DNA of 64,000 nt from Prevotellaceae bacterium MN60 (GTDB lineage Bacteria; Bacteroidota; Bacteroidia; Bacteroidales; Bacteroidaceae): assembly GCA_900199555.1 (NCBI GenBank), contig FZQZ01000003.1, positions 124,001-188,000 on the forward strand, given 5' to 3'. How positions within the stretch are numbered: the stretch's first letter is position 1; the number at the start of each line of letters is the position of its first letter. Below, one piece after another: positions 31,574-39,439 of the stretch. The notes under the pieces were generated by a model. That model worked only from the letters and a program-made list of their open reading frames with translations. It searched no databases and had not been told where the DNA came from. The translations under genes and the position numbers were made by a program.

Positions 31574-32473
31574 TTATTTGTCCTTTTTGCCAAAGATGGA
31601 GAAGTGGACGTAACGCTTAGGATGAGCCTTCAGGTCGGTCAGCAGAGAGTCGGCACTGGCGGCTGTCGCATTCAGGTTATTATATAGCGACTTGTCGCGC
31701 ATGAGCAGTCCCAAAGAGCCTTCATTGCTATTAAGTTTCTGCGTAACCTGCTCGACATTTGCCAAGGTCTTATTAACTTTAGCCGTCATATCTGCCACAT
31801 CAATAGCGGCGAGATTTGCCGTCAGCTGCTGGGTATTATCAAGCACACCATTGGTCTTATGAAGCATACCAGGTACCTCACGATTCAGAGAGGCAGACAG
31901 GGTTTTCAGTTCCTGACTGGTAGCATTCAGATTGTTAGTCATTCCTTCTACATTGTGGAGTGTATTGCGCAAAGCAGGATCAGCCAACAGGATGTTCAGG
32001 CTGGTCATGATACTATCCAACTTGGGAGCGATATCGAGAATAACAGGCAGCATATCACTCACCTTACTCATGATGCCTACCTCCATACCACCGCTAATCG
32101 TATCACCAGCAGCAATCATATTCAAGGGGTCATCGCCCAACACAAGATTGATCTTGATATTTCCCAAGAGGTCGCTTGCCAACTCAGCTCGTGAACCACG
32201 AGGCACACGCATCTCCTTGTTCAGACCGACCTCGGCAACAATCTTTCCATGAGGATCATAGTCGTAGTCCAGTGCCTTTACCACGCCCACACGATATCCA
32301 TTGGCATATACAGGTGAGGATACTGACAGACCTGTGGCATCACTGAAAGCCACATAGATAGTATTATCGTTTGAGAAACCCGTCAATCCTTTCAGGAACT
32401 GCAGTCCAACAAATAGCACGACGATACCAACAATCGATGCTAATGCTATTTTAATTTCTTTAGTTAATTTCAT
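31574..32473 (-). CDS. MlaD/MCE family lipid-transport protein
   Basis: 299 residues. One N-terminal membrane helix (IKIALASIVGIVVLFVGLQF) anchors an MCE domain (about 35-120: TIYVAFSDATGLSVSSPVYA NGYRVGVV) exposed to the periplasm. A long alpha-helical C-terminal part (150-270) is expected to form a coiled-coil or channel stalk. MCE proteins move phospholipids between the membranes. The partner ATPase and permease are not in this window. Last gene of a four-gene operon, 28 nt after the amidase. Confidence 0.9.
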   Translation of the reverse strand: MKLTKEIKIALASIVGIVVLFVGLQFLKGLTGFSNDNTIYVAFSDATGLSVSSPVYANGYRVGVVKALDYDYDPHGKIVAEVGLNKEMRVPRGSRAELASDLLGNIKINLVLGDDPLNMIAAGDTISGGMEVGIMSKVSDMLPVILDIAPKLDSIMTSLNILLADPALRNTLHNVEGMTNNLNATSQELKTLSASLNREVPGMLHKTNGVLDNTQQLTANLAAIDVADMTAKVNKTLANVEQVTQKLNSNEGSLGLLMRDKSLYNNLNATAASADSLLTDLKAHPKRYVHFSIFGKKDK

Positions 32474-32501
32474 ATCTATAAATTTATATTTTACTCTGTT
32501 A

Positions 32502-33809
32502 CTACTTTACCTTTTTAGCTTTACGGAACTCCTCTATCGCCTGGCGCACATCCATCTTCTTACCGTCTTTGAAGGCAATAATGAAGGCCTGTGGGAACTT
32601 GTCCAGAACAGACTTGCGCAACTGGGCAATCTCATTGTAATCGGCAGAGGCACCAATCGTAAACTTGTACAATCCGCCCTCTTCATAGCTATCGACGCCC
32701 TCCTGTCCTTTCAGCTGGGGCGATGAGGGTGACAGCTTTGAACTGCTAGCCAGAATCTGCACCTTGAAGATGGGAGCAGAAGCGTCTAAAGAAGGAGTAG
32801 CAGGCTGCACTGGCTTAGCTGCCACCTGGGTAGTATCAACTTCTGGTGCTGAGGGGGCTGGAGCCTGGGTAGCTTGTTCCTCTACCTCCTTAGCTTTGCG
32901 CTTCTTATCTTTCTTAGTCTCTTTCTTGAGCTCTTGCTTATCCGTTTCAGGAATAACCGATGGGATAGATACCTCCTGCTCTGGTTCGGGCTTATAAGGC
33001 ACACCAGCACGGGTATCGTATTTGCGCTTATAGTCCAAGAAGGCTTGATAGATGCCACGACTCAACTGACTAACACCTGTACTAGAGTCCAGGAAGCGCT
33101 CTTCGTCAGGTGTAGAGATAAAGCCCAACTCTATCAGACAGCTAGGCATTGACGTTTCGCGCAGCACCAAGAAACCGGCTTGCTTAACGCCCTTGTCAGG
33201 ACGACCAGCTGCAGCACAAGTACGGCGCTGTACGAACTTAGCCAACTCAACACTCTGTGCCATATTATGGTCTTGCATAAACTCGAACATGATATAACTT
33301 TCAGAGGAGTTGGGATCAAAACCTTGATAACGCTGCTTATAGTCTTTCTCGTAGAGAATTACTTCGTTCTCTCGCTTAGCCACCGCCAAGTTGTCGGCAG
33401 CACGGTGCATACCCAGCGTATAGGTTTCCAAACCACGTGAGATGCGTCCCTTGGGAAGGGCATTGGTATGGATGGAGATAAACAAATCAGCCTTGTTGCG
33501 GTTGGCAATATCAGCACGGGTATGCAGAGGAATAAAGACATCCGTCTTACGGGTATATACCACCTTGACATCGGGACAGTTCTGCTCTACCAGACGGCCG
33601 AAAGCCAGAGCGACATTCAAGTTAATCGTCTTCTCCTTGGTTATGGTACCTACCGCACCTGCATCATGGCCACCATGACCGGCATCGATAACCAGCGTAA
33701 AACGCTTGTTGGCAGCTTGTAAAGGTAAAACAGCAAATAGGCAAAGAGGTAAAAGCATCATCCATGCCTTTATCATCCACCTTGATTTTGTCACTTTCTG
33801 TCTCATCAT
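32502..33809 (-). CDS. N-acetylmuramoyl-L-alanine amidase with C-terminal SPOR-like part
   Basis: Cleaves the bond between MurNAc and the stem peptide during cell separation. 435 residues. A signal peptide (AWMMLLPLCLFAVLPLQA) is followed by an Amidase_3 domain (36-265) with zinc ligands in IDAGHGGHDAG (His45), SIHTNA and the Glu of LIELGFIS. A Lys/Glu- and Pro-rich linker (about 285-350) leads to a SPOR-like end (FKVQILASSSKL ... YKFTIGASADYNE). It follows folB by 29 nt. Confidence 0.93.
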   Translation of the reverse strand: MMRQKVTKSRWMIKAWMMLLPLCLFAVLPLQAANKRFTLVIDAGHGGHDAGAVGTITKEKTINLNVALAFGRLVEQNCPDVKVVYTRKTDVFIPLHTRADIANRNKADLFISIHTNALPKGRISRGLETYTLGMHRAADNLAVAKRENEVILYEKDYKQRYQGFDPNSSESYIMFEFMQDHNMAQSVELAKFVQRRTCAAAGRPDKGVKQAGFLVLRETSMPSCLIELGFISTPDEERFLDSSTGVSQLSRGIYQAFLDYKRKYDTRAGVPYKPEPEQEVSIPSVIPETDKQELKKETKKDKKRKAKEVEEQATQAPAPSAPEVDTTQVAAKPVQPATPSLDASAPIFKVQILASSSKLSPSSPQLKGQEGVDSYEEGGLYKFTIGASADYNEIAQLRKSVLDKFPQAFIIAFKDGKKMDVRQAIEEFRKAKKVK

Positions 33810-33838
33810 CTCAAACTACATTTTTCTTATTTACTATT

Positions 33839-34207
33839 TCACCTTTTTACCTTTATCTCAACACTTGCCCCTTGACAATCGGCACCCATCGGCGGATTAC
33901 ACTTCGTCACACTGACCTGAAGTGCCTCGACCTGTGGAAAGCTATCCAACACGCGCTGTCCTATCCTGCCTGCCACATGTTCCAACAGATTGGAAGGCTG
34001 AGCCATCTCTTCAGCTACAGCGCTATAGACATCGGCATAGTTTAGCGTATCGTCAACGCAATCACTTACAACAGGCTTGCCGAGATCCACCTCTGCACAC
34101 AAGGACACCAGATACTCTCCACCTACGCGACGCTCCTGTTCTAACACGCCATGATAGGCATAGAAGCGCATATTATGCAGACGGATGCAGCTCTGAGTTA
34201 TCTTCAT
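33839..34207 (-). CDS. folB: Dihydroneopterin aldolase
   Basis: Folate biosynthesis: makes 6-hydroxymethyl-dihydropterin, the substrate of FolK, which is also encoded in this window. 122 residues from the ATG at 34207, giving the usual MKITQSCIRLHNMRFYAYHG start with the catalytic Tyr/His region, and NYADVYSAVAEEM. The start overlaps the upstream gene by 35 nt. The longer reading from 34228 is less like the family. Confidence 0.93.
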   Translation of the reverse strand: MKITQSCIRLHNMRFYAYHGVLEQERRVGGEYLVSLCAEVDLGKPVVSDCVDDTLNYADVYSAVAEEMAQPSNLLEHVAGRIGQRVLDSFPQVEALQVSVTKCNPPMGADCQGASVEIKVKR

Positions 34208-34871
34208 TTTCTGTTTCTTCACCATCACCCAGATACTTCTTCAAAGCACGCTCCACACCATTCTTCCAGGTATTGATACTTTCTGACTGCAATTGCAGCG
34301 ATGAAACGAGCTTAATGACGTGCTCAATAGGCATGCGATAGCGCAGCACACCACTGATGAGCTTAGCATAGTTCCAATATTCTGGGTTAAACTTCTCAGA
34401 CAAGCCCTCTACCGTAATCTTATAACCACGGGTATTCTCAAACTGGAAGTCGTAGCGCTTAGAACCATCCGTATTGATTTGTTTGATAATCTTTCCCTTA
34501 GTAACAGACTTAGGCAACAGAATACCCTCTTCGTCATCTTGAAGGCCGGTAAAGATTTCGTATGGATAACCATTGAGCAAGCCCACGAGAGCCACCCACT
34601 TATCTTTATTATTCTGGAAACGAACCACATCGCACTCCAGCTCCTTAGGACGAATCTCTGTAACTTCTGGGCGCTGATTCTGCATGATTTCCTTCATCGC
34701 AATATCACCAGCAGTAGTTACTATCTGTTGTTCCTCAGCAGTCAATGCGCCAAGCATTTTGCTCAGCAACTGATTGGTCTGCTGCTCTGTCAACGGTTTT
34801 TCTGTGTGCTGACTCGCGGTCGCCAAACGACGAGCCAATCGCTCTACCAGCGTCACTTTTGTTTCTGTCAT
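34173..34871 (-). CDS. Stand-alone protein resembling the C-terminal domain of B12-dependent ribonucleotide reductase
   Basis: 232 residues from the ATG at 34871; the reading to 35021 crosses the promoter. An N-terminal helical part (1-75) precedes residues 90-215, which resemble the TSCPD-type C-terminal region of NrdJ reductases (VALVGLLNGYPYEIFTGL, YDFQFENTRGYKITVEGLSE, FNPEYWNYAKLISGVLRY, INTWKNGVERALKKYL). The catalytic barrel is missing and the usual C-terminal Cys-rich zinc ribbon is replaced by an acidic tail. It cannot reduce nucleotides by itself. A regulatory or relic role is inference. First gene of an operon with folB. Confidence 0.65.
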   Translation of the reverse strand: MTETKVTLVERLARRLATASQHTEKPLTEQQTNQLLSKMLGALTAEEQQIVTTAGDIAMKEIMQNQRPEVTEIRPKELECDVVRFQNNKDKWVALVGLLNGYPYEIFTGLQDDEEGILLPKSVTKGKIIKQINTDGSKRYDFQFENTRGYKITVEGLSEKFNPEYWNYAKLISGVLRYRMPIEHVIKLVSSLQLQSESINTWKNGVERALKKYLGDGEETENEDNSELHPSA

Positions 34872-34897
34872 AATAATTAATAAACGTTTATCGATTG

Positions 34898-34930
34898 CAA
34901 AGATACAAAGAAGTTTCCACTTTGGGACAA
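34898..34930 (-). promoter_or_regulatory. Promoter of the NrdJ-like/folB/amidase/mlaD operon
   Basis: Minus-strand TTG (34928-34930), 22 nt spacing and TATCTTTG (34898-34905). Leader about 22 nt. Confidence 0.65.
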
Positions 34931-34956
34931 CTTCCTTTATTAAAAATAACAAAAAG

Positions 34957-34987
34957 TTGTCTGTTTCAGTAATTTTTCGTACCTTTG
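34957..34987 (+). promoter_or_regulatory. Promoter of the nitroreductase gene
   Basis: TTG (34957-34959), 20 nt spacing and TACCTTTG (34980-34987). The ATG follows 5 nt later, so the transcript is probably leaderless. Confidence 0.7.
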
Positions 34988-34992
34988 ACCCC

Positions 34993-35730
34993 ATGAAAAA
35001 TTTATCAACGAGGCGAAGCATTCGTCAATATAGCGACAAAGAAGTTAGTTCGGAACTGCTCAACAGACTAATGACAGAGGCTAGCAGGACGCAAACAATG
35101 GGCAACCTACAGTTGTACTCTGTTATCGTTACGCGCAGCGAAGAGATGAAAGAACGACTGGCTCCTGCTCACTTCAACCAGCCCATGGTGAAGCAAGCGC
35201 CAGTGGTATTAACCATCTGTGCAGACTTCCGTCGTACCACTCGCTGGTGTGAAGAGCGAAAGGCACAACCTGGTTATAATAACTTTCTCTCTTACCAGAA
35301 TGCGGCTATTGACGCACTGCTCTATACCCAGACACTCTGCAACCTGATGGACGAAGAAGGACTGGGCTATTGCTACCTTGGCACTACGGTATATCAGCCT
35401 CAACAGATAATTGACGCACTGGAATTGCCACAATTGGTCATGCCCGTTGCCACACTGACAGTAGGTTGGCCTGCAGAAGAGCCTCCTCTCACTGATCGTC
35501 TACCCATGGAGAGCTTTGTTCACGAGGAAACCTACCACGACTATACGTCACAAGATATCGACAAGTATTATCATGAGAAGGAGAACCTAGAAGAAAATCG
35601 CCATTTCTGCGAAATCAATCACAAGGAAACCCTTGCCCAGATATTCACCGATATCCGCTATACAAAGAAAGACAACGAAGCCATGTCTATCACCTTATTG
35701 GAGACACTCAAGAAACAGGGATTTATCTAG
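34993..35730 (+). CDS. Nitroreductase family flavoprotein
   Basis: FMN-dependent NAD(P)H oxidoreductase, 245 residues. It starts MKNLSTRRSIRQYSDKEVSS, the family's FMN-phosphate-binding RRSIRQY motif. Residues about 95-165 (FLSYQNAAIDALLYTQTLCN, GLGYCYLGTTVY, VMPVATLTVGWPAEEPP) fit the NfsA-like branch. The reading from 34957 is rejected since it begins at the -33 element. Native substrate unknown. Its end lies 9 nt from the end of the convergent TPR gene. Confidence 0.9.
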   Translation: MKNLSTRRSIRQYSDKEVSSELLNRLMTEASRTQTMGNLQLYSVIVTRSEEMKERLAPAHFNQPMVKQAPVVLTICADFRRTTRWCEERKAQPGYNNFLSYQNAAIDALLYTQTLCNLMDEEGLGYCYLGTTVYQPQQIIDALELPQLVMPVATLTVGWPAEEPPLTDRLPMESFVHEETYHDYTSQDIDKYYHEKENLEENRHFCEINHKETLAQIFTDIRYTKKDNEAMSITLLETLKKQGFI

Positions 35731-35739
35731 TCGTTGTAA

Positions 35740-37305
35740 TTATCGACGTCGACCAGCCTTAGACATCGCTTCTGAGAATTTCAGGGCACTTTCATTTAAT
35801 GGATCCAGGTCTAATATCTTGTCAGCATATACCATGGCTGTTTTATAATCAGACTTGGCATAGGCATAGTATCCCATCATATATCTATATGCAGTTACCA
35901 ATCTTGTTGCATTAGAGCCCGTCGGAACATTACCATCGGCAGTCAGGAGTTGTTCAAACTGATTGATGGCAGGAATGCCTACACCCGATTCTGCAGAGGG
36001 GTCAATCTTGAAATAGATGCTAAAGACGCGCACTGCAGCGAATGTGATAGCATTATTTTTCATTTTGATGTTTACAATCGCATTTTCCAATATTCGATCA
36101 GCTTTCATCAGCGTAGCCACCTTTTCCTGTCCATTCTGCTCGGCAGCCCAGTCTATATAGATATTGGCGAAAGTATAGTTCATCATATCATCCACCTTAC
36201 CCTCAGCACGGCGTTTCTCCAAAAAGTCAGAATAGAAATCAACAGCCTGTTGGTAATCGCCCATATCTGTAAACCCTTTCACTTTGGACTGCATACATTG
36301 ATTGACATAGATATTCGTCGCATCTCTATCGTTCTCTGAGAGATGAGGTTTAGCAAGAATCTCATCATACAGCTTCATGGCAGCATCATACTTCTTGGTA
36401 CCAGCCAATGCTGCTGCATAGTTGATAGAATCGCGAACCTCTAGAATAGAATTCTCAGCAGCCTTCAGATTATCAAAAGCAGTCATCGCCTCAGCATACT
36501 TCTTAAGAGGAATTAATGAACGGAAATAGAATCTATTCAATGCCAAACTTTTGGGAAAATACTTCAGACCATCTTCTGCCTGTATATTACATTCCTCATT
36601 TTGTCCGGAGTAGAAAAGACTCATCACATACGTTTCAATATCTCCCTGCGTCATACGTGACTTATCTATCTTACTGTAGTATTCTGCCACTTGAGCGCGA
36701 TATGCATTACCTTTCACGTCAATCTTATCATAGATACGAGCGATATAAAGATTGACAGGGAAACTGGGATTGATTTTCTGAAAATCTTCCAGTTTAGCAA
36801 CAGCCGCATCCAAGTCGGTACGTGCCAGTATCGTTGCACTTGCCAAACATAAAGACGAATCGTTAGGGTTAAGTTTCTCACCCCGCTGCAGCCATTTCAT
36901 GCCTTCTTCTGTATTATCTGCATAATCCAAGATATCGCACGCAGTAACATAAGCTTCTCCGTATTTAGGATCAATCGCTATTGCACGATTGATATACTTG
37001 AAAGCCATCGCAGTATCATTTCTATGGAACTGACGTATCTTATGGAACTGATCTTTGTACTTATCAGCTTCCTCATTATAGTTATAGTATGACTTTGCAA
37101 TGCGCGTGGCGAGGTATGCCGTCTTATGTTTCTCATAAGCATCCTCAACAATACGATCTACAATATTAGTCTGGGTATATACACGAACTATCGTATCGAC
37201 AGCAGCAGCCAAAGCACGCTCATCGCTTTGAGCATGAGCCGGCATCGCTACAAACATGAACAGCACCCAACATACTATATCTTTGATTCGACCAGTCATC
37301 TTCAT
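35740..37305 (-). CDS. Exported tetratricopeptide-repeat protein, last gene of the surface-fibre locus
   Basis: 521 residues from the ATG at 37305, 22 nt after the barrel gene. The signal peptide (IKDIVCWVLFMFVAMPAHA) is followed by about ten TPR-like helical pairs (AMAFKYINRAIAIDPKYGEA, GMKWLQRGEKLNPNDSSLCL, AAKKYDAAMKLYDEIL, AMVYADKILDLDPLNESALK). Likely a periplasmic scaffold or assembly factor for the proteins encoded upstream. No enzymatic motif. Confidence 0.8.
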   Translation of the reverse strand: MKMTGRIKDIVCWVLFMFVAMPAHAQSDERALAAAVDTIVRVYTQTNIVDRIVEDAYEKHKTAYLATRIAKSYYNYNEEADKYKDQFHKIRQFHRNDTAMAFKYINRAIAIDPKYGEAYVTACDILDYADNTEEGMKWLQRGEKLNPNDSSLCLASATILARTDLDAAVAKLEDFQKINPSFPVNLYIARIYDKIDVKGNAYRAQVAEYYSKIDKSRMTQGDIETYVMSLFYSGQNEECNIQAEDGLKYFPKSLALNRFYFRSLIPLKKYAEAMTAFDNLKAAENSILEVRDSINYAAALAGTKKYDAAMKLYDEILAKPHLSENDRDATNIYVNQCMQSKVKGFTDMGDYQQAVDFYSDFLEKRRAEGKVDDMMNYTFANIYIDWAAEQNGQEKVATLMKADRILENAIVNIKMKNNAITFAAVRVFSIYFKIDPSAESGVGIPAINQFEQLLTADGNVPTGSNATRLVTAYRYMMGYYAYAKSDYKTAMVYADKILDLDPLNESALKFSEAMSKAGRRR

Positions 37306-37327
37306 ATCATCTATATCATTATTTTCA

Positions 37328-39439
37328 TCAGAAACTATATTGTACACCAAGATTGAAGGTCTCCATGAGTTTCATTCTAGAGAACTCAATACCTGGCATC
37401 TTAGTAGTACCCAACATATAAACAGTCGGCAAGAAAACGGCACTAAACCTATTGGTTAAGCGGTACTCAAGTTTTAATCCCAAATGCGCACCGATACCAA
37501 AACCCACTTTATCAGCATCTACAGGTTCTATCCTATGATTCAGCATCAGTCGTTCTGTATCTGACAGCTGACGCGTATATTTCATCACATAAACAACGGT
37601 AGGTCCTGCAAAGGCATAAAGGCGGAACTTTTGCGGCTGATAATGCATAGTAAGATAATTAAGATCTATCATACCACTTGCATTGAAGAGGAAGAATGAG
37701 TACTTATGATTTATCATTCCCTTACGCTCTACTGGTGCATAATCAGCCTCTGGCACCTCCTGGTTATAGTCAATATAAGGTGTTAAGTTTGAACGCTGGA
37801 GATTGACAAATTCCGCACCCACACGTACACTCTTCAGTCTATCGAAACAATACTCACCATATATAGAGCCATTGTAGCCGAATCCACTATTAGACGTTGA
37901 GCCACGTTCTGTTTGTAAGAGATGTGTACCACCCGCCAATCCGACTTTTATCTTGCGAAGTTGATCATTAACGAATTCATCTTCATAACTATGGTCATAG
38001 TATCGCTTATCATCGCGGAATTCCACAGCCATTCCGACATTTAGCGAGAGATAATTATCAGAATAGCGTTTTACCCACTCAACATTTGTATAAGGAATCT
38101 TATAGTCGTTATGCATGAAACGTGGTTCAATGAACACCTTCATTCCTGGTGCCATCTGATACCACAAGTTAATACCACCGCCCCAGCCTATCGTGCTACA
38201 ACTCAACACCTCGCTTTGTGACTTTAATAACCATCCAAGTTCTACGCCACCAACCAGATAGCATCCAAAGGGAGCATCCCAATAGAAATTCTTCATAAAA
38301 CCTAACGGGTTGATCATGGCCTCAAAGCGTGCGCCAACGGTTACGTTATGCAAGTCGACCTGATAAGTCTTCACATCATGTTCCACAACATCCTGCGCCA
38401 CATTCTTCCATACATTTGCTCGCGAATAGATGCTACCTCTGAATCCTGCCACAGGAGACAGCCACTTACCTGCCGACAACATCAGCTCTGAGCCCATGGT
38501 CTTACTCATGCTCAAATTAGGCTGATCTTGCATCATGGCTAATCCTGAAGACAACTGCACGAACCATGGCTGTTGCCATTTCTCCATTAAAGAGTCAACC
38601 GACATCCTGTTGCGTGCGTTCTGCTGGTCTAACAATCTACGTCTAGATTCTGGTGACAGATTGTTATTGATATAGTACACGAAGTTGACATTAGCTCCAT
38701 AGAAGATGTCGGACTTACGCCAATTACGTTCGCCACTAACATCCATCTTATCACCACCGACACCAACATAAGGCTCTATAGACATATATGCTTTAGGACC
38801 AGTAAAGAAGCGGAATTGCAGTCCGAAGTGTCCTTCAAATGACATTCCACTCTCACCTAACTGCATCTTCGAGTGTTGAGCGCCAACACCCAGTATAGTA
38901 GACAAACTCATCAGACGAGTTGGATTATAACCAGCCATATACGAAGACAGGTCGTATAAATGTTCCAACTTAAATCCGATTTTAGTTAGTGTCAATTCCT
39001 TATAATGCTGATTTCCCCAAGCACCATGGAACATGGCACGAACAGAATGTAACTTATTAAGATTCTTTCCTACGCCCAACTGTGCATAGCGCATCATGGA
39101 TATCTTATAATCGTCTGTTGGCGGATTAATCTGCTCCAAACCAACACCACCTTGAATATACAGATTACGCAACCATTTTGGTGTATTACGGAATGTTTCT
39201 CCAACAGGAACGTAACGACCCTCCATTACATCATTAATAGCATTATAACCATCAACAACGAGGTCACGAGCCACATGCGTATTTCCCTGATTAGCCGTAC
39301 CATTCTCATCTTCCTCAGTATCCTCGCCATAACGAGTCGTGTCTGCAGGAATAGCCAGCGAAGGCATCACCACAGACATTGCCATACCATTAGCAATGAC
39401 CAGCATAGTCAGTAGAAGAAGAACCGTTAATCGTCTCAT
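37328..39439 (-). CDS. Outer-membrane multi-barrel protein of the surface-fibre locus
   Basis: 703 residues, signal peptide (RRLTVLLLLTMLVIANGMAM). Alternating aromatic and glycine-rich strands run to a C-terminal Phe, as in outer-membrane barrels. I see three successive blocks that each restart with a similar strand pattern: about 90-265 (NLYIQGGVGLEQI), 290-500 (PWFVQLSSGLAMM) and 505-703 (KIKVGLAGGTHLL). Each is large enough for an 8-10 strand barrel. The start overlaps the end of the OmpA-like gene by 4 nt. It may be an anchor or secretion pore for the fimbrillins; family not recognised. Confidence 0.65.
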   Translation of the reverse strand: MRRLTVLLLLTMLVIANGMAMSVVMPSLAIPADTTRYGEDTEEDENGTANQGNTHVARDLVVDGYNAINDVMEGRYVPVGETFRNTPKWLRNLYIQGGVGLEQINPPTDDYKISMMRYAQLGVGKNLNKLHSVRAMFHGAWGNQHYKELTLTKIGFKLEHLYDLSSYMAGYNPTRLMSLSTILGVGAQHSKMQLGESGMSFEGHFGLQFRFFTGPKAYMSIEPYVGVGGDKMDVSGERNWRKSDIFYGANVNFVYYINNNLSPESRRRLLDQQNARNRMSVDSLMEKWQQPWFVQLSSGLAMMQDQPNLSMSKTMGSELMLSAGKWLSPVAGFRGSIYSRANVWKNVAQDVVEHDVKTYQVDLHNVTVGARFEAMINPLGFMKNFYWDAPFGCYLVGGVELGWLLKSQSEVLSCSTIGWGGGINLWYQMAPGMKVFIEPRFMHNDYKIPYTNVEWVKRYSDNYLSLNVGMAVEFRDDKRYYDHSYEDEFVNDQLRKIKVGLAGGTHLLQTERGSTSNSGFGYNGSIYGEYCFDRLKSVRVGAEFVNLQRSNLTPYIDYNQEVPEADYAPVERKGMINHKYSFFLFNASGMIDLNYLTMHYQPQKFRLYAFAGPTVVYVMKYTRQLSDTERLMLNHRIEPVDADKVGFGIGAHLGLKLEYRLTNRFSAVFLPTVYMLGTTKMPGIEFSRMKLMETFNLGVQYSF

